Source of the DNA: Cupriavidus basilensis OR16
GTDB taxonomy: Bacteria; Pseudomonadota; Gammaproteobacteria; Burkholderiales; Burkholderiaceae
Direction of reading: 5' to 3'
DNA: 57,164 bases
Assembly: GCF_000243095.1 (NCBI RefSeq)
Contig: NZ_AHJE01000101.1
Location: 1 to 57,164, forward strand
A model generated the notes under the pieces. It had not been told where the DNA came from, made no database searches, and was given only the letters and a program-made list of their open reading frames with translations. Below, piece after piece: positions 1 through 6,299 of the stretch (the stretch's first letter is position 1; every line of letters starts with the position of its first letter). Both the position numbers and the translations under genes were made by a program.

Positions 1-426
1 GACATGGTGCTGGCGGCGCGCTCGGCCAGCTTTATCCAGGCTTTCGTCAAGATCGGGCTGGTGCCGGATTCTGGCGGCACCTGGCTGCTGCCCAAGCGCA
101 TCGGCATGGCCCGCGCCATGGGCCTGGCCATGACGGGCGACAAGCTCAGCGCCGACGAGGCCGAGAAGTGGGGGCTGATCTGGGAGGCGATGGACGATCC
201 GCTGCTGCCCGAGCAGGCGCTGGCCCTGGCCACGCACCTGGCGGCCCAGCCGACGCGCGCCCTGGCCGCCATCAAGCAAGCCATGCACGCCGGCGCTAGC
301 CAGGGGCTCGATGCCCAGCTCGACCTGGAACGCGACCTGCAGCGTGAGCTGGGCGCGTCGCCCGACTATGCCGAGGGCGTGAACGCTTTCCTGGAAAAAC
401 GCGCGCCGCGCTTCACCGGGCGATAG
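1..426 (+). CDS. paaG: 2-(1,2-epoxy-1,2-dihydrophenyl)acetyl-CoA isomerase, C-terminal part
   Basis: This is the 3' part of an enoyl-CoA hydratase/isomerase family gene; its start lies before the window and the frame is open from base 1. The visible 141 residues hold the crotonase-fold segment FVKIGLVPDSGGTWLLPKRI, typical of PaaG, then the helical C-terminal trimerisation part ending KRAPRFTGR. PaaG isomerises the ring epoxide of phenylacetyl-CoA to an oxepin-CoA in the cytoplasm. The call rests on this motif and on the paaI and paaK genes that follow on the same strand. A general enoyl-CoA hydratase such as PaaF is the main alternative. Confidence 0.85.
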   Translation, partial: DMVLAARSASFIQAFVKIGLVPDSGGTWLLPKRIGMARAMGLAMTGDKLSADEAEKWGLIWEAMDDPLLPEQALALATHLAAQPTRALAAIKQAMHAGASQGLDAQLDLERDLQRELGASPDYAEGVNAFLEKRAPRFTGR

Positions 427-479
427 GATCGCCAGTACCGCAGCGCAGCCCCCAGCCCTTGCCCAAACAGGAGACCAGC

Positions 480-926
480 TTGACCCACAATCCCCAGGCC
501 CTCGCGGAAAGCGCCGCCGCCAGCATGTACGAAGCCGACACCTGCAGCCGCTGGCTGGGCATCACCGTCGAGGCCGTGCGGCCCGGCTACGCACGCTTGT
601 CCATGCAGGTGCGCCGCGAATTCCTCAACGGCCACGGCATCTGCCACGGCGGCCTGATGTTCACGCTGGCCGACTCGGCCTTTGCCTTCGCCTGCAACAG
701 CCACAACATCAACACGGTGGCGGCGGGCTGCAGCATCGAGTTCCTCAAACCCGTGGAGGGCGGCGACATGCTGACGGCCGAGGCCACCGAACAGGTCCTG
801 TCGGGCCGGCATGGCATCTACGATATCCGGGTGACCAACCGCGCCGGCGAGGCGGTGGCATTGTTCCGCGGCAAGTCGGCCCAGATCAAGGGGCATGTGG
901 TCACCCCGCCGGGCGCGGCGCAGTGA
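480..926 (+). CDS. paaI: Hydroxyphenylacetyl-CoA thioesterase PaaI
   Basis: This 148-residue hotdog-fold thioesterase carries the PaaI signature GHGICHGGLMFTLADSAFAF, followed by NTVAAGCSIEFLKPV. PaaI is thought to hydrolyse dead-end phenylacetyl-CoA products and release CoA, acting as a cytoplasmic homotetramer. I chose the TTG start at 480 because CAGGAG at 468-473 lies 6 bases upstream. A longer TTG reading from 459 has no ribosome site of its own. It lies 53 bases after paaG and 51 before paaK, so the three are probably one transcript. The length is usual for the family. Confidence 0.9.
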   Translation: MTHNPQALAESAAASMYEADTCSRWLGITVEAVRPGYARLSMQVRREFLNGHGICHGGLMFTLADSAFAFACNSHNINTVAAGCSIEFLKPVEGGDMLTAEATEQVLSGRHGIYDIRVTNRAGEAVALFRGKSAQIKGHVVTPPGAAQ

Positions 927-977
927 TGCCTGGCCCAGACGCAGACAAGCAAACATAAGCCCCGCGCAGGAGACACC

Positions 978-2279
978 ATGACGCGCCTGACAGATCTGCC
1001 GCTCGAGCCGATCGAGACCGCCAGCCGCGACGCATTGCAGGCGTTGCAACTGGAACGCCTGCAATGGTCGCTCAACCACGCCTATCAGAACTCGCCGGTC
1101 TACCGCCGCAAGTTCGATGCCGCCGGCGTCCATCCGGATCAGGTCCGCACGCTGGCCGACCTCGCACGCTTTCCGTTCACCACCAAGCAGGACCTGCGCG
1201 ACAGCTATCCCTTCGGGATGTTCGCCGTGCCGCAGGACCGCGTGGCGCGCATCCATGCCTCGTCGGGTACCACCGGCAAGCCCACTGTGGTGGGCTACAC
1301 CTTGAAGGACATCGACACCTGGGCCACGGTGGTGGCGCGCTCGATCCGCGCGGCCGGCGCGCGGCGCGGCGACAAGGTGCATATCAGTTACGGCTACGGG
1401 CTCTTTACCGGCGGACTCGGCGCGCACTATGGCGTGGAAAAGGCTGGGCTCACCGCGATCCCGTTCGGTGGCGGCCAGACCGAGCGGCAGGTGCAGCTGA
1501 TCCAGGACTTCAAGCCGGAAGTGATCATGGTCACGCCCAGCTACATGCTGGCCATTGCCGACGAGTTCGAGCGCCAGGGCATCGACCCGACCTCCAGTTC
1601 GCTCAAGGTCGGCATCTTCGGCGCGGAGCCGTGGACGCCCGAGATGCGCCTGGCCATCGAGAAGCGCATGGGCATCTCGGCGGTGGATATCTACGGGCTG
1701 TCGGAAGTGATGGGGCCGGGCGTGGCCAGCGAATGCGCCGAGACCAAGGACGGCCCGACCATCTGGGAGGATCATTTCTACCCGGAAGTGATTGATCCCG
1801 TCACCGGCGAGGTACTGCCCGACGGCGCATTCGGCGAGCTGGTCTTTACGTCCCTGTCCAAGGAGGCCCTGCCGATCGTCCGTTACCGGACCCGCGATCT
1901 CACCCGGCTGCTGCCCGGCAGCGCCCGCGGCGCCTTTCGCCGCATGGAGAAGGTGACCGGCCGCTGCGACGACATGATGATCATCCGCGGCGTCAACGTG
2001 TTCCCCTCGCAAATCGAGGAGCTGATCCTCAAGCACGCCGAACTGGCGCCGCACTACCAGTGCGTGCTGACCAAGGATGGCCATCTCGATGTGCTGACCG
2101 TGCGCGTGGAATGCGCGCATGACATCGACCCGGCGGCGACGCAGCAGGCCAGCGCCAAGCTGACCTACGATATCAAGGCGTTTATCGGCGTGACGGTTGC
2201 CATCGAGGTCCTGCCTACCGGCGGCGTGGAGCGCTCGGTGGGCAAGGCACGGCGCATTGTCGACCAGCGCCCGCGCTGA
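978..2279 (+). CDS. paaK: Phenylacetate-CoA ligase
   Basis: This 433-residue adenylate-forming enzyme activates phenylacetate to phenylacetyl-CoA with ATP, the first step of the paa pathway. The phosphate-binding loop SSGTTGKP is at about residues 95-102, the aromatic-acid pocket and adenylate motif DIYGLSEVMGPG follows near 240, and the C-terminal hinge region reads CDDMMIIRGVNVFPSQIEE. The length matches PaaK (about 430-440). AGGAGA lies 5-6 bases before the ATG. It is the last gene of the paa block: a strong hairpin follows and the next gene is on the other strand. Confidence 0.95.
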   Translation: MTRLTDLPLEPIETASRDALQALQLERLQWSLNHAYQNSPVYRRKFDAAGVHPDQVRTLADLARFPFTTKQDLRDSYPFGMFAVPQDRVARIHASSGTTGKPTVVGYTLKDIDTWATVVARSIRAAGARRGDKVHISYGYGLFTGGLGAHYGVEKAGLTAIPFGGGQTERQVQLIQDFKPEVIMVTPSYMLAIADEFERQGIDPTSSSLKVGIFGAEPWTPEMRLAIEKRMGISAVDIYGLSEVMGPGVASECAETKDGPTIWEDHFYPEVIDPVTGEVLPDGAFGELVFTSLSKEALPIVRYRTRDLTRLLPGSARGAFRRMEKVTGRCDDMMIIRGVNVFPSQIEELILKHAELAPHYQCVLTKDGHLDVLTVRVECAHDIDPAATQQASAKLTYDIKAFIGVTVAIEVLPTGGVERSVGKARRIVDQRPR

Positions 2280-2295
2280 GGCGCTGAGGCGCTGA
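2273..2295 (+). repeat. Three tandem GCGCTGAG units across the paaK stop codon
   Basis: The 8-base unit GCGCTGAG occurs at 2273-2280 and 2281-2288 and again, with a last-base change, from 2289. The paaK stop TGA is inside the first unit, so the array repeats the end of the gene into the spacer. It looks like replication slippage. Confidence 0.6.
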
Positions 2296-2306
2296 AGGCA
2301 GAGGTA

Positions 2307-2344
2307 ACAACAGGAGCCGGCCAGGATTGGCCGGCTCTTGTTGT
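2307..2344. terminator. Bidirectional terminator between paaK and mltA
   Basis: A perfect 9-bp stem, GAGCCGGCC (2314-2322) with GGCCGGCTC (2329-2337), encloses a 6-base loop. The flanking ACAACAG and TTGTTGT extend the pairing to about 16 bp, with one G-U. A T-rich side faces each way, which fits two converging genes. Confidence 0.85.
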
Positions 2345-2350
2345 CATGCC

Positions 2351-3520
2351 CTAACCGCGCGGCATCAGCACCCACATGCGCCCGCCCTGCTTCATCCGTC
2401 CGGCGGTCTCGCCGGCTGCGTCGCCAGCCCCCCAGAAGAAGTCAGCCCGCACCCCGCCCTTGATGGCGGAGCCCGTATCCTGCGCGAACATCAGGCGCTG
2501 GATCGGTTCGGACGACAGCGGCCGCGTGGTCGAGAGGAAGACCGGCACGCCCAGCGGGATGGTGGCGGGGTCGACCGCGATGGAGCGCTCGGCAGTCAGC
2601 GGCACGCCCAGCGCGCCGACCGGGCCATCGTTATTGGCCGGCAGTTCGCGGAAAAACACGAAGCGCGGATTGACGTTGAGCATTTCGTCAACGCGCCCCG
2701 GATTTGCCCGCGCCCAGCCCTTGATGCCTTGCATGGTGGCCTGCGCCGGCGTGATCTCGCCGCGGTCGAGCAACCACTTGCCGAACGAGCGGAAGGGCTG
2801 GTCGTTGGTGCCGCCAAAGCCCACCCGCATCACGCTGCCGTCGGGCAGGCGGATCCGGCCGGAGCCCTGGATCTGCAGGAACGCGGCTTCCACGGCGTCA
2901 TCCACCCAAACCAGCTCCTGGCCGCGCAATGCAGGGCTCTGCAGCAGTTCGCCGCGCGCCGGCAGCGGCCGGTTGCCCCACTGGGGCGGCTTGCGGTACA
3001 GCGGGATCTGGTACTGGCCCTGGCGCGTGCGCGCGCCGTGCAGGATCGGCTCATAGTAGCCGGTGATCAGCCCACTGTCGGTGCCGTCGCCGTTGACCAC
3101 GCGAAAGGGCTGGAAGTTGGACTCGAAGTAGGTGCGCATGGCGAGCAGGTCGCCGGCATCGACCATCAGGCCGAGCGCGCAGACGCGGCTCCATTCGGCC
3201 CGCTTCTTCAGGGCCTGGCAGCTGGCCTGCAACGCCGGCCAGGCGGCGCGCATGTCGTCCTGGCTCCAGCCGCCGATCTCGCCCCAGCTGGCCGCTTGCA
3301 GCACGCCCTTCTGGGTGGAACCGGTGGGCGGCGCCGCGGGCCGGGGGCCCGGGCCTTCGATGCGGGGCGGCGGGCCGCTCATGCAGCCGGCCAGCAGCGT
3401 GGCGGCGGCGGCAAGCCCGAGCCAGCCAAGCCGGCGGCCGCTGGCCGCGGTACTTGCCTGTCCCGACGAGGACCGGGAAGACGAAAAAGGAAAGCGGATT
3501 AAGGAATGCAGGTATGCCAT
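2351..3520 (-). CDS. mltA: Membrane-bound lytic murein transglycosylase A
   Basis: This 389-residue lipoprotein cleaves peptidoglycan glycan strands to form 1,6-anhydromuramic ends and is expected on the periplasmic side of the outer membrane. The start at 3520 (MAYLHSLIRF) gives a lipoprotein signal with lipobox LLAGC. The MltA barrel domain includes SGLITGYYEP and IQGSGRIRLPDGS. The C-terminal 3D domain reads MFAQDTGSAIKGGVRADFFW and holds the catalytic Asp. An in-frame extension upstream of the lipobox is possible but would spoil the signal peptide. It converges on paaK. Confidence 0.92.
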   Translation of the reverse strand: MAYLHSLIRFPFSSSRSSSGQASTAASGRRLGWLGLAAAATLLAGCMSGPPPRIEGPGPRPAAPPTGSTQKGVLQAASWGEIGGWSQDDMRAAWPALQASCQALKKRAEWSRVCALGLMVDAGDLLAMRTYFESNFQPFRVVNGDGTDSGLITGYYEPILHGARTRQGQYQIPLYRKPPQWGNRPLPARGELLQSPALRGQELVWVDDAVEAAFLQIQGSGRIRLPDGSVMRVGFGGTNDQPFRSFGKWLLDRGEITPAQATMQGIKGWARANPGRVDEMLNVNPRFVFFRELPANNDGPVGALGVPLTAERSIAVDPATIPLGVPVFLSTTRPLSSEPIQRLMFAQDTGSAIKGGVRADFFWGAGDAAGETAGRMKQGGRMWVLMPRG

Positions 3521-3608
3521 CTTGTTTGGGTGAAAACTCAGCGTATCGCGGCCGGACGCATCTGCCGATGGCCTACAATGCCCACCGTCGCCTCCATGTA
3601 GCCCTGTC

Positions 3609-3836
3609 ATGAGCAAGTTCTTTGAAGCCCATCCCATGCTGCTGTTCGCCCTCGAGGCCGGACTGGCGCTCTTCCTGCTGATCTTCATCGTGGTCTGGAC
3701 CATGGGCACGGCCAAGAAGAACCCGCGCCCCAGCCGCGCGCCGGACGATCATCCGTCGCGCGCGGGACATGGAGGGAATGCGGGACAAGGCACGGCGCGT
3801 ACCCAACAGGATCAGGACAGCACTTCGGGCCAATAG
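3609..3836 (+). CDS. Small single-span membrane protein, function unknown
   Basis: This 75-residue protein has one hydrophobic segment at about residues 10-31 (LLFALEAGLALFLLIFIVVW), then a polar, disordered-looking tail rich in Gly, Arg, Asp and Gln. It starts 88 bases from mltA, which runs the other way, and converges on apaG. I recognise no family. The hydrophobic helix followed by a basic KKNPRP stretch suggests a cytoplasmic tail. The membrane segment and spacing between two real genes support coding, but it could be a spurious reading frame. Confidence 0.55.
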   Translation: MSKFFEAHPMLLFALEAGLALFLLIFIVVWTMGTAKKNPRPSRAPDDHPSRAGHGGNAGQGTARTQQDQDSTSGQ

Positions 3837-3860
3837 GTTCCGCCGATGTCCCGGCGTCTC

Positions 3861-4235
3861 TCAGTGCAACATGCGCGGCAGGACCAGCGCAAACTCGGGG
3901 ATCGGCACCTCGAAGCGATGACCATCCTCGGCCACGCAGAAATACTCTCCCTTCATCGAGCCCACCGGGGTCGAGATGGTGGCCCAGCTGGTGTACTCGA
4001 AATGCTCGCCCGGCTTGAGCAGGGGCTGGTGCCCGACCACGCCAAGACCAGCAACTTCCTGGGTGCCGTTGTCGCTATCGGTGATGACCCAGTGCCGGGA
4101 GATCAGCTGCGCAGCCACCTCGCCGGTATTGTGGATCGTGATGGTGTAGGCGAAGGCATGGCGCCCGCGCTCAGGGTCGGACTGGTCGGCCAGGTACTGG
4201 GTGCGTACGGCCACGGAAAACGCGTATTCGCTCAT
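3861..4235 (-). CDS. apaG: ApaG protein
   Basis: This 124-residue protein is of exact family length. It contains FAYTITIHNTGEVAAQLISR and the Gly-rich loop GLGVVGHQPLLKPGE, both hallmarks of the ApaG beta-sandwich (DUF525), and ends in FALVLPRML. ApaG is associated with cobalt and magnesium resistance in enteric bacteria, and its molecular role is unsettled. I set the start at 4235 (MSEYAFSVAV) because upstream codons in this frame do not resemble the family. It is divergent from rpe, with 165 bases between the two. Confidence 0.93.
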   Translation of the reverse strand: MSEYAFSVAVRTQYLADQSDPERGRHAFAYTITIHNTGEVAAQLISRHWVITDSDNGTQEVAGLGVVGHQPLLKPGEHFEYTSWATISTPVGSMKGEYFCVAEDGHRFEVPIPEFALVLPRMLH

Positions 4236-4354
4236 TGTCGACACATAAAGGGCGGGATCAGGGTAGCCGCATTGTGCGGCATGGCTCGGGGAGCGGCAAG
4301 CTAAGCCGCCGCCGGGAACGGACGCGGGAGGCGGGCGGCCGGCGAGAGGGAGGG

Positions 4355-4360
4355 TAAAAT
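4355..4360 (+). promoter_or_regulatory. Candidate -10 element for rpe
   Basis: TAAAAT stands out in very GC-rich spacer 41 bases before the rpe ATG. No convincing -35 is visible 16-18 bases upstream. A start of transcription would be expected near 4366-4368, almost exactly where the duplicated 231-bp segment begins (4364). Confidence 0.4.
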
Positions 4361-4363
4361 ATC

Positions 4364-4594
4364 GGCTTCCCCTTGAAGCACCCCCCTTTCGAGCCCCGCC
4401 ATGAGCACGCCCACCTACCGCATCGCCCCGTCCATCCTGTCCGCCGACTTTGCCCGCCTGGGCGAGGAAGTGCGGCGCGTGACCGCGGACGGCGCCGACT
4501 GGATCCATTTCGACGTGATGGACAACCATTACGTGCCGAACCTGACCGTGGGCCCGCTGGTATGCGAGGCGATCCGCCCCCACGTGACCGCCCC
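4364..4594 (+). repeat. 231-bp direct repeat, parental copy (rpe leader and 5' end)
   Basis: Bases 4364-4594 are identical to 7598-7828 (constant offset 3234). The unit covers 37 bases of rpe leader and the first 64 codons of rpe. This copy is intact and continuous with a full rpe gene, so it is the source; the second copy interrupts trpE. Confidence 0.97.
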
Positions 4595-5111
4595 GATCGA
4601 CGTGCACCTGATGGTGCGCCCGGTGGACCGCATCATTCCGGACTTCGCCAAGGCAGGCGCCAATATCATCACCTTTCACCCGGAAGCCAGCGAGCATATC
4701 GACCGCTCGCTGGCGCTGATCCGCGAACACGGCTGCCAGGCCGGCCTGGTGTTCAACCCGGCCACGCCGCTGCACCACCTGGATCACGTGATGGACCGGA
4801 TCGACGTGATCCTGCTGATGTCGGTCAACCCCGGCTTCGGCGGCCAGTCCTTCATCCCCGAGACGCTCAACAAGCTGCGCGCAGCCCGCAAGCGCATCGA
4901 CGCGTACGCCGAGCGCACCGGACGCCGCATCCTGCTGGAAGTGGACGGTGGCGTGAAGATCGACAACATCGCCGAGATCGCCGCGGCCGGGGCCGACACC
5001 TTTGTCGCCGGTTCCGCCGTGTTCAGCAAGCCGGACGCCGACGGCGGCTACAAGGGCGTGCTGTCGGCCATGCGCAGCGAGCTGGCCAAGGTCGGCAAGG
5101 CAGGCCAATGA
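4401..5111 (+). CDS. rpe: Ribulose-phosphate 3-epimerase
   Basis: This 236-residue TIM-barrel enzyme interconverts ribulose 5-phosphate and xylulose 5-phosphate in the pentose phosphate pathway. The motifs run in order: APSILSADFARLGEEV, HFDVMDNHYVPNLTVG, DVHLMV, MSVNPGFGGQSFI and LEVDGGVK. These carry the metal-binding His and Asp residues and the phosphate-binding loops. The length is normal. Its stop overlaps the gph start (ATGA at 5108-5111), so the two are translationally coupled. The first 64 codons are duplicated inside trpE at 7635-7828. Confidence 0.96.
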   Translation: MSTPTYRIAPSILSADFARLGEEVRRVTADGADWIHFDVMDNHYVPNLTVGPLVCEAIRPHVTAPIDVHLMVRPVDRIIPDFAKAGANIITFHPEASEHIDRSLALIREHGCQAGLVFNPATPLHHLDHVMDRIDVILLMSVNPGFGGQSFIPETLNKLRAARKRIDAYAERTGRRILLEVDGGVKIDNIAEIAAAGADTFVAGSAVFSKPDADGGYKGVLSAMRSELAKVGKAGQ

Positions 5112-5839
5112 GCTCGGCGCAGCTGAAGCGCACCGACTGGCGCGGCATCCGCGGCGTCATCGTGGACCTGGACGGCACCATGGTGGACACCGCCGGCGAC
5201 TTCCACGCGGCGGTCAATGCCATGCTGAAGGCGCTGGTCCACCTGCACCCGCAGCTTGGCAACGCCACGCCAATGAGCAAGGAAGAGATCGTCAGCTTCG
5301 TCGGCAAGGGCTCGGAGAACCTGATCCGGCGCGTGCTGGATGCGCGCTTCTCGCCAGCCCACGCCAACGGCATGTTTGCCGATGCGCTGGCGCTGTACGA
5401 TCGCGAATACCTGCGCATCAACGGCCAGTTCTCGCAGGTCTACCCCGGCGTCGCCGAAGGCTTGGCGGCCCTGAAGACAGCAGGCCTCCGGCTGGCCTGC
5501 GTGACCAACAAACCACATAACTTCACCGAGCCGCTGCTGGCCAAGACCGGCCTGGGACGGTTCTTCGAGCTGGTCTACGGCGGTGATGCCTTCGCCCTGC
5601 GCAAGCCGGACCCCCTGCCTCTGCTCAAGGTAGCCGAGGCATTCCGCCTGGAGCCGGCCGAAATGGCCGCGATCGGCGACTCGGAAAACGATGCGCAGGC
5701 GGCTCGCGCCGCTGGCATGGGAGTGCTGCTTGTGCCCTACGGCTACAACCACGGCAATCCTGTACAAGGCGTTGACGCCGATGGTATAGTCGATTCCATT
5801 GTTCGCGTTGCCGAGCTGTTGGCGGCACACCGGGCATGA
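5108..5839 (+). CDS. gph: Phosphoglycolate phosphatase
   Basis: This 243-residue HAD-superfamily phosphatase dephosphorylates 2-phosphoglycolate. Motif I is VIVDLDGTMVDT with nucleophile Asp and acid Asp. Motif II lies at LACVTNKPHNF, the conserved Lys at LRKPDPLP, and the metal-binding motif is IGDSENDAQAARAAGM. The cap region between motifs I and II fits Gph. It starts inside the rpe stop and ends about 75 bases before the trp leader peptide. The rpe-gph-trp order is common in Burkholderiaceae. Specificity for phosphoglycolate is inferred from family and context. Confidence 0.9.
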   Translation: MSSAQLKRTDWRGIRGVIVDLDGTMVDTAGDFHAAVNAMLKALVHLHPQLGNATPMSKEEIVSFVGKGSENLIRRVLDARFSPAHANGMFADALALYDREYLRINGQFSQVYPGVAEGLAALKTAGLRLACVTNKPHNFTEPLLAKTGLGRFFELVYGGDAFALRKPDPLPLLKVAEAFRLEPAEMAAIGDSENDAQAARAAGMGVLLVPYGYNHGNPVQGVDADGIVDSIVRVAELLAAHRA

Positions 5840-5843
5840 CCCC

Positions 5844-5861
5844 GGCGGCCGAAAGGCCGCC
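5844..5861 (+). terminator. GC-rich hairpin after gph
   Basis: GGCGGCC (5844-5850) and GGCCGCC (5855-5861) form a 7-bp stem closed by a stable GAAA tetraloop, four bases after the gph stop. No T-run follows, so it may protect the 3' end or pause polymerase more than terminate. Confidence 0.45.
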
Positions 5862-5913
5862 GAAGCCAAAGCACCACCCAATATCCAAACCATAAATCGC
5901 TGAACACGATTTC

Positions 5914-6000
5914 ATGTTTCTGAACCGCAAACGCATCTCTTCTGGCAGTGATCGGCAGGCCTGGCCCTGGCGTCGCTGGCGCGCCTCCCAACAGGCGTAA
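5914..6000 (+). CDS. trpL: trp operon leader peptide
   Basis: A 28-codon frame opens at ATG 5914 and ends TAA at 5998-6000. Its middle reads RQAWPWRRWRASQQA: three Trp codons (5962, 5968, 5977) within six codons, in the spacer directly before trpE. A peptide this dense in the rarest amino acid, 300 bases before anthranilate synthase, is the hallmark of ribosome-mediated attenuation. Stalling at the Trp codons under starvation would let downstream RNA fold into an antiterminator. The ribosome-binding site is weak (GAACACG). The function is inferred from composition and position. Confidence 0.75.
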   Translation: MFLNRKRISSGSDRQAWPWRRWRASQQA

Positions 6001-6024
6001 AGTGCGTTCGCGAGTCTCCTGACC

Positions 6025-6107
6025 GCCCCCTTCCTGCATCCCCGCGATGCATCCGTACCAGGAGGGGGCCGGCCAGACCGGCAGGTTGCCGGACCTTCTC
6101 TGATTTT
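6025..6107 (+). promoter_or_regulatory. Candidate trp attenuator: mutually exclusive hairpins
   Basis: Three overlapping pairings follow the trpL stop. GCCCCCTTCCTG (6025-6036) pairs with CAGGAGGGGGC (6059-6069) as 11 bp with one bulged base. GCCGG (6068-6072) pairs with CCGGC (6078-6082). CCGGCA (6078-6083) pairs with TGCCGG (6087-6092), and TTCTCTGATTTT follows it. The last is the likely terminator; pairing of its 5' arm with 6068-6072 would block it. The T-tract is imperfect, so the terminator role is tentative. Confidence 0.5.
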
Positions 6108-6299
6108 CCAGCCGCCCGACATCCCAGCCTTGTGCCGGTGTCATCCGAACGCGCTGCACGCCCACCCCGGCCGTGCGTGGACACTCGTCCGCGCGATGGT
6201 CTCTGCGGGGCGGGTCTGACGACCTTCCAGCCCCAAGTTGCCGACATCGCAACGTACGCCATACTGAGTTGACAGGCGCCGCTGCACAAGAGGATCGAC

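Larger units (their letters stand above)
5840..6299 (+). other. trp operon leader region (460 bases without a large gene)
   Basis: From left to right this spacer holds the gph hairpin, an A-rich stretch at about 5862-5900 that could hold the trp promoter (no consensus -35 seen), the leader peptide trpL (5914-6000), and competing hairpins at 6025-6092. A weak internal promoter-like pair, TTGCCG at 6238 and CATACT at 6260 with a 16-base gap, follows. The trpE ribosome site AAGAGGA is at 6288-6294. Confidence 0.6.

Noticed and set aside
366..2375. Long minus-strand open frame opposite paaI and paaK
   Set aside because: It mirrors real genes in GC-rich DNA, has His/Arg/Gly-heavy low-complexity translation and no family motif.
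5772..5790. TTGACG and TATAGT near the end of gph as the trp promoter
   Set aside because: The spacing between them is about 7 bases, far too short for sigma-70; they probably reflect coding sequence.
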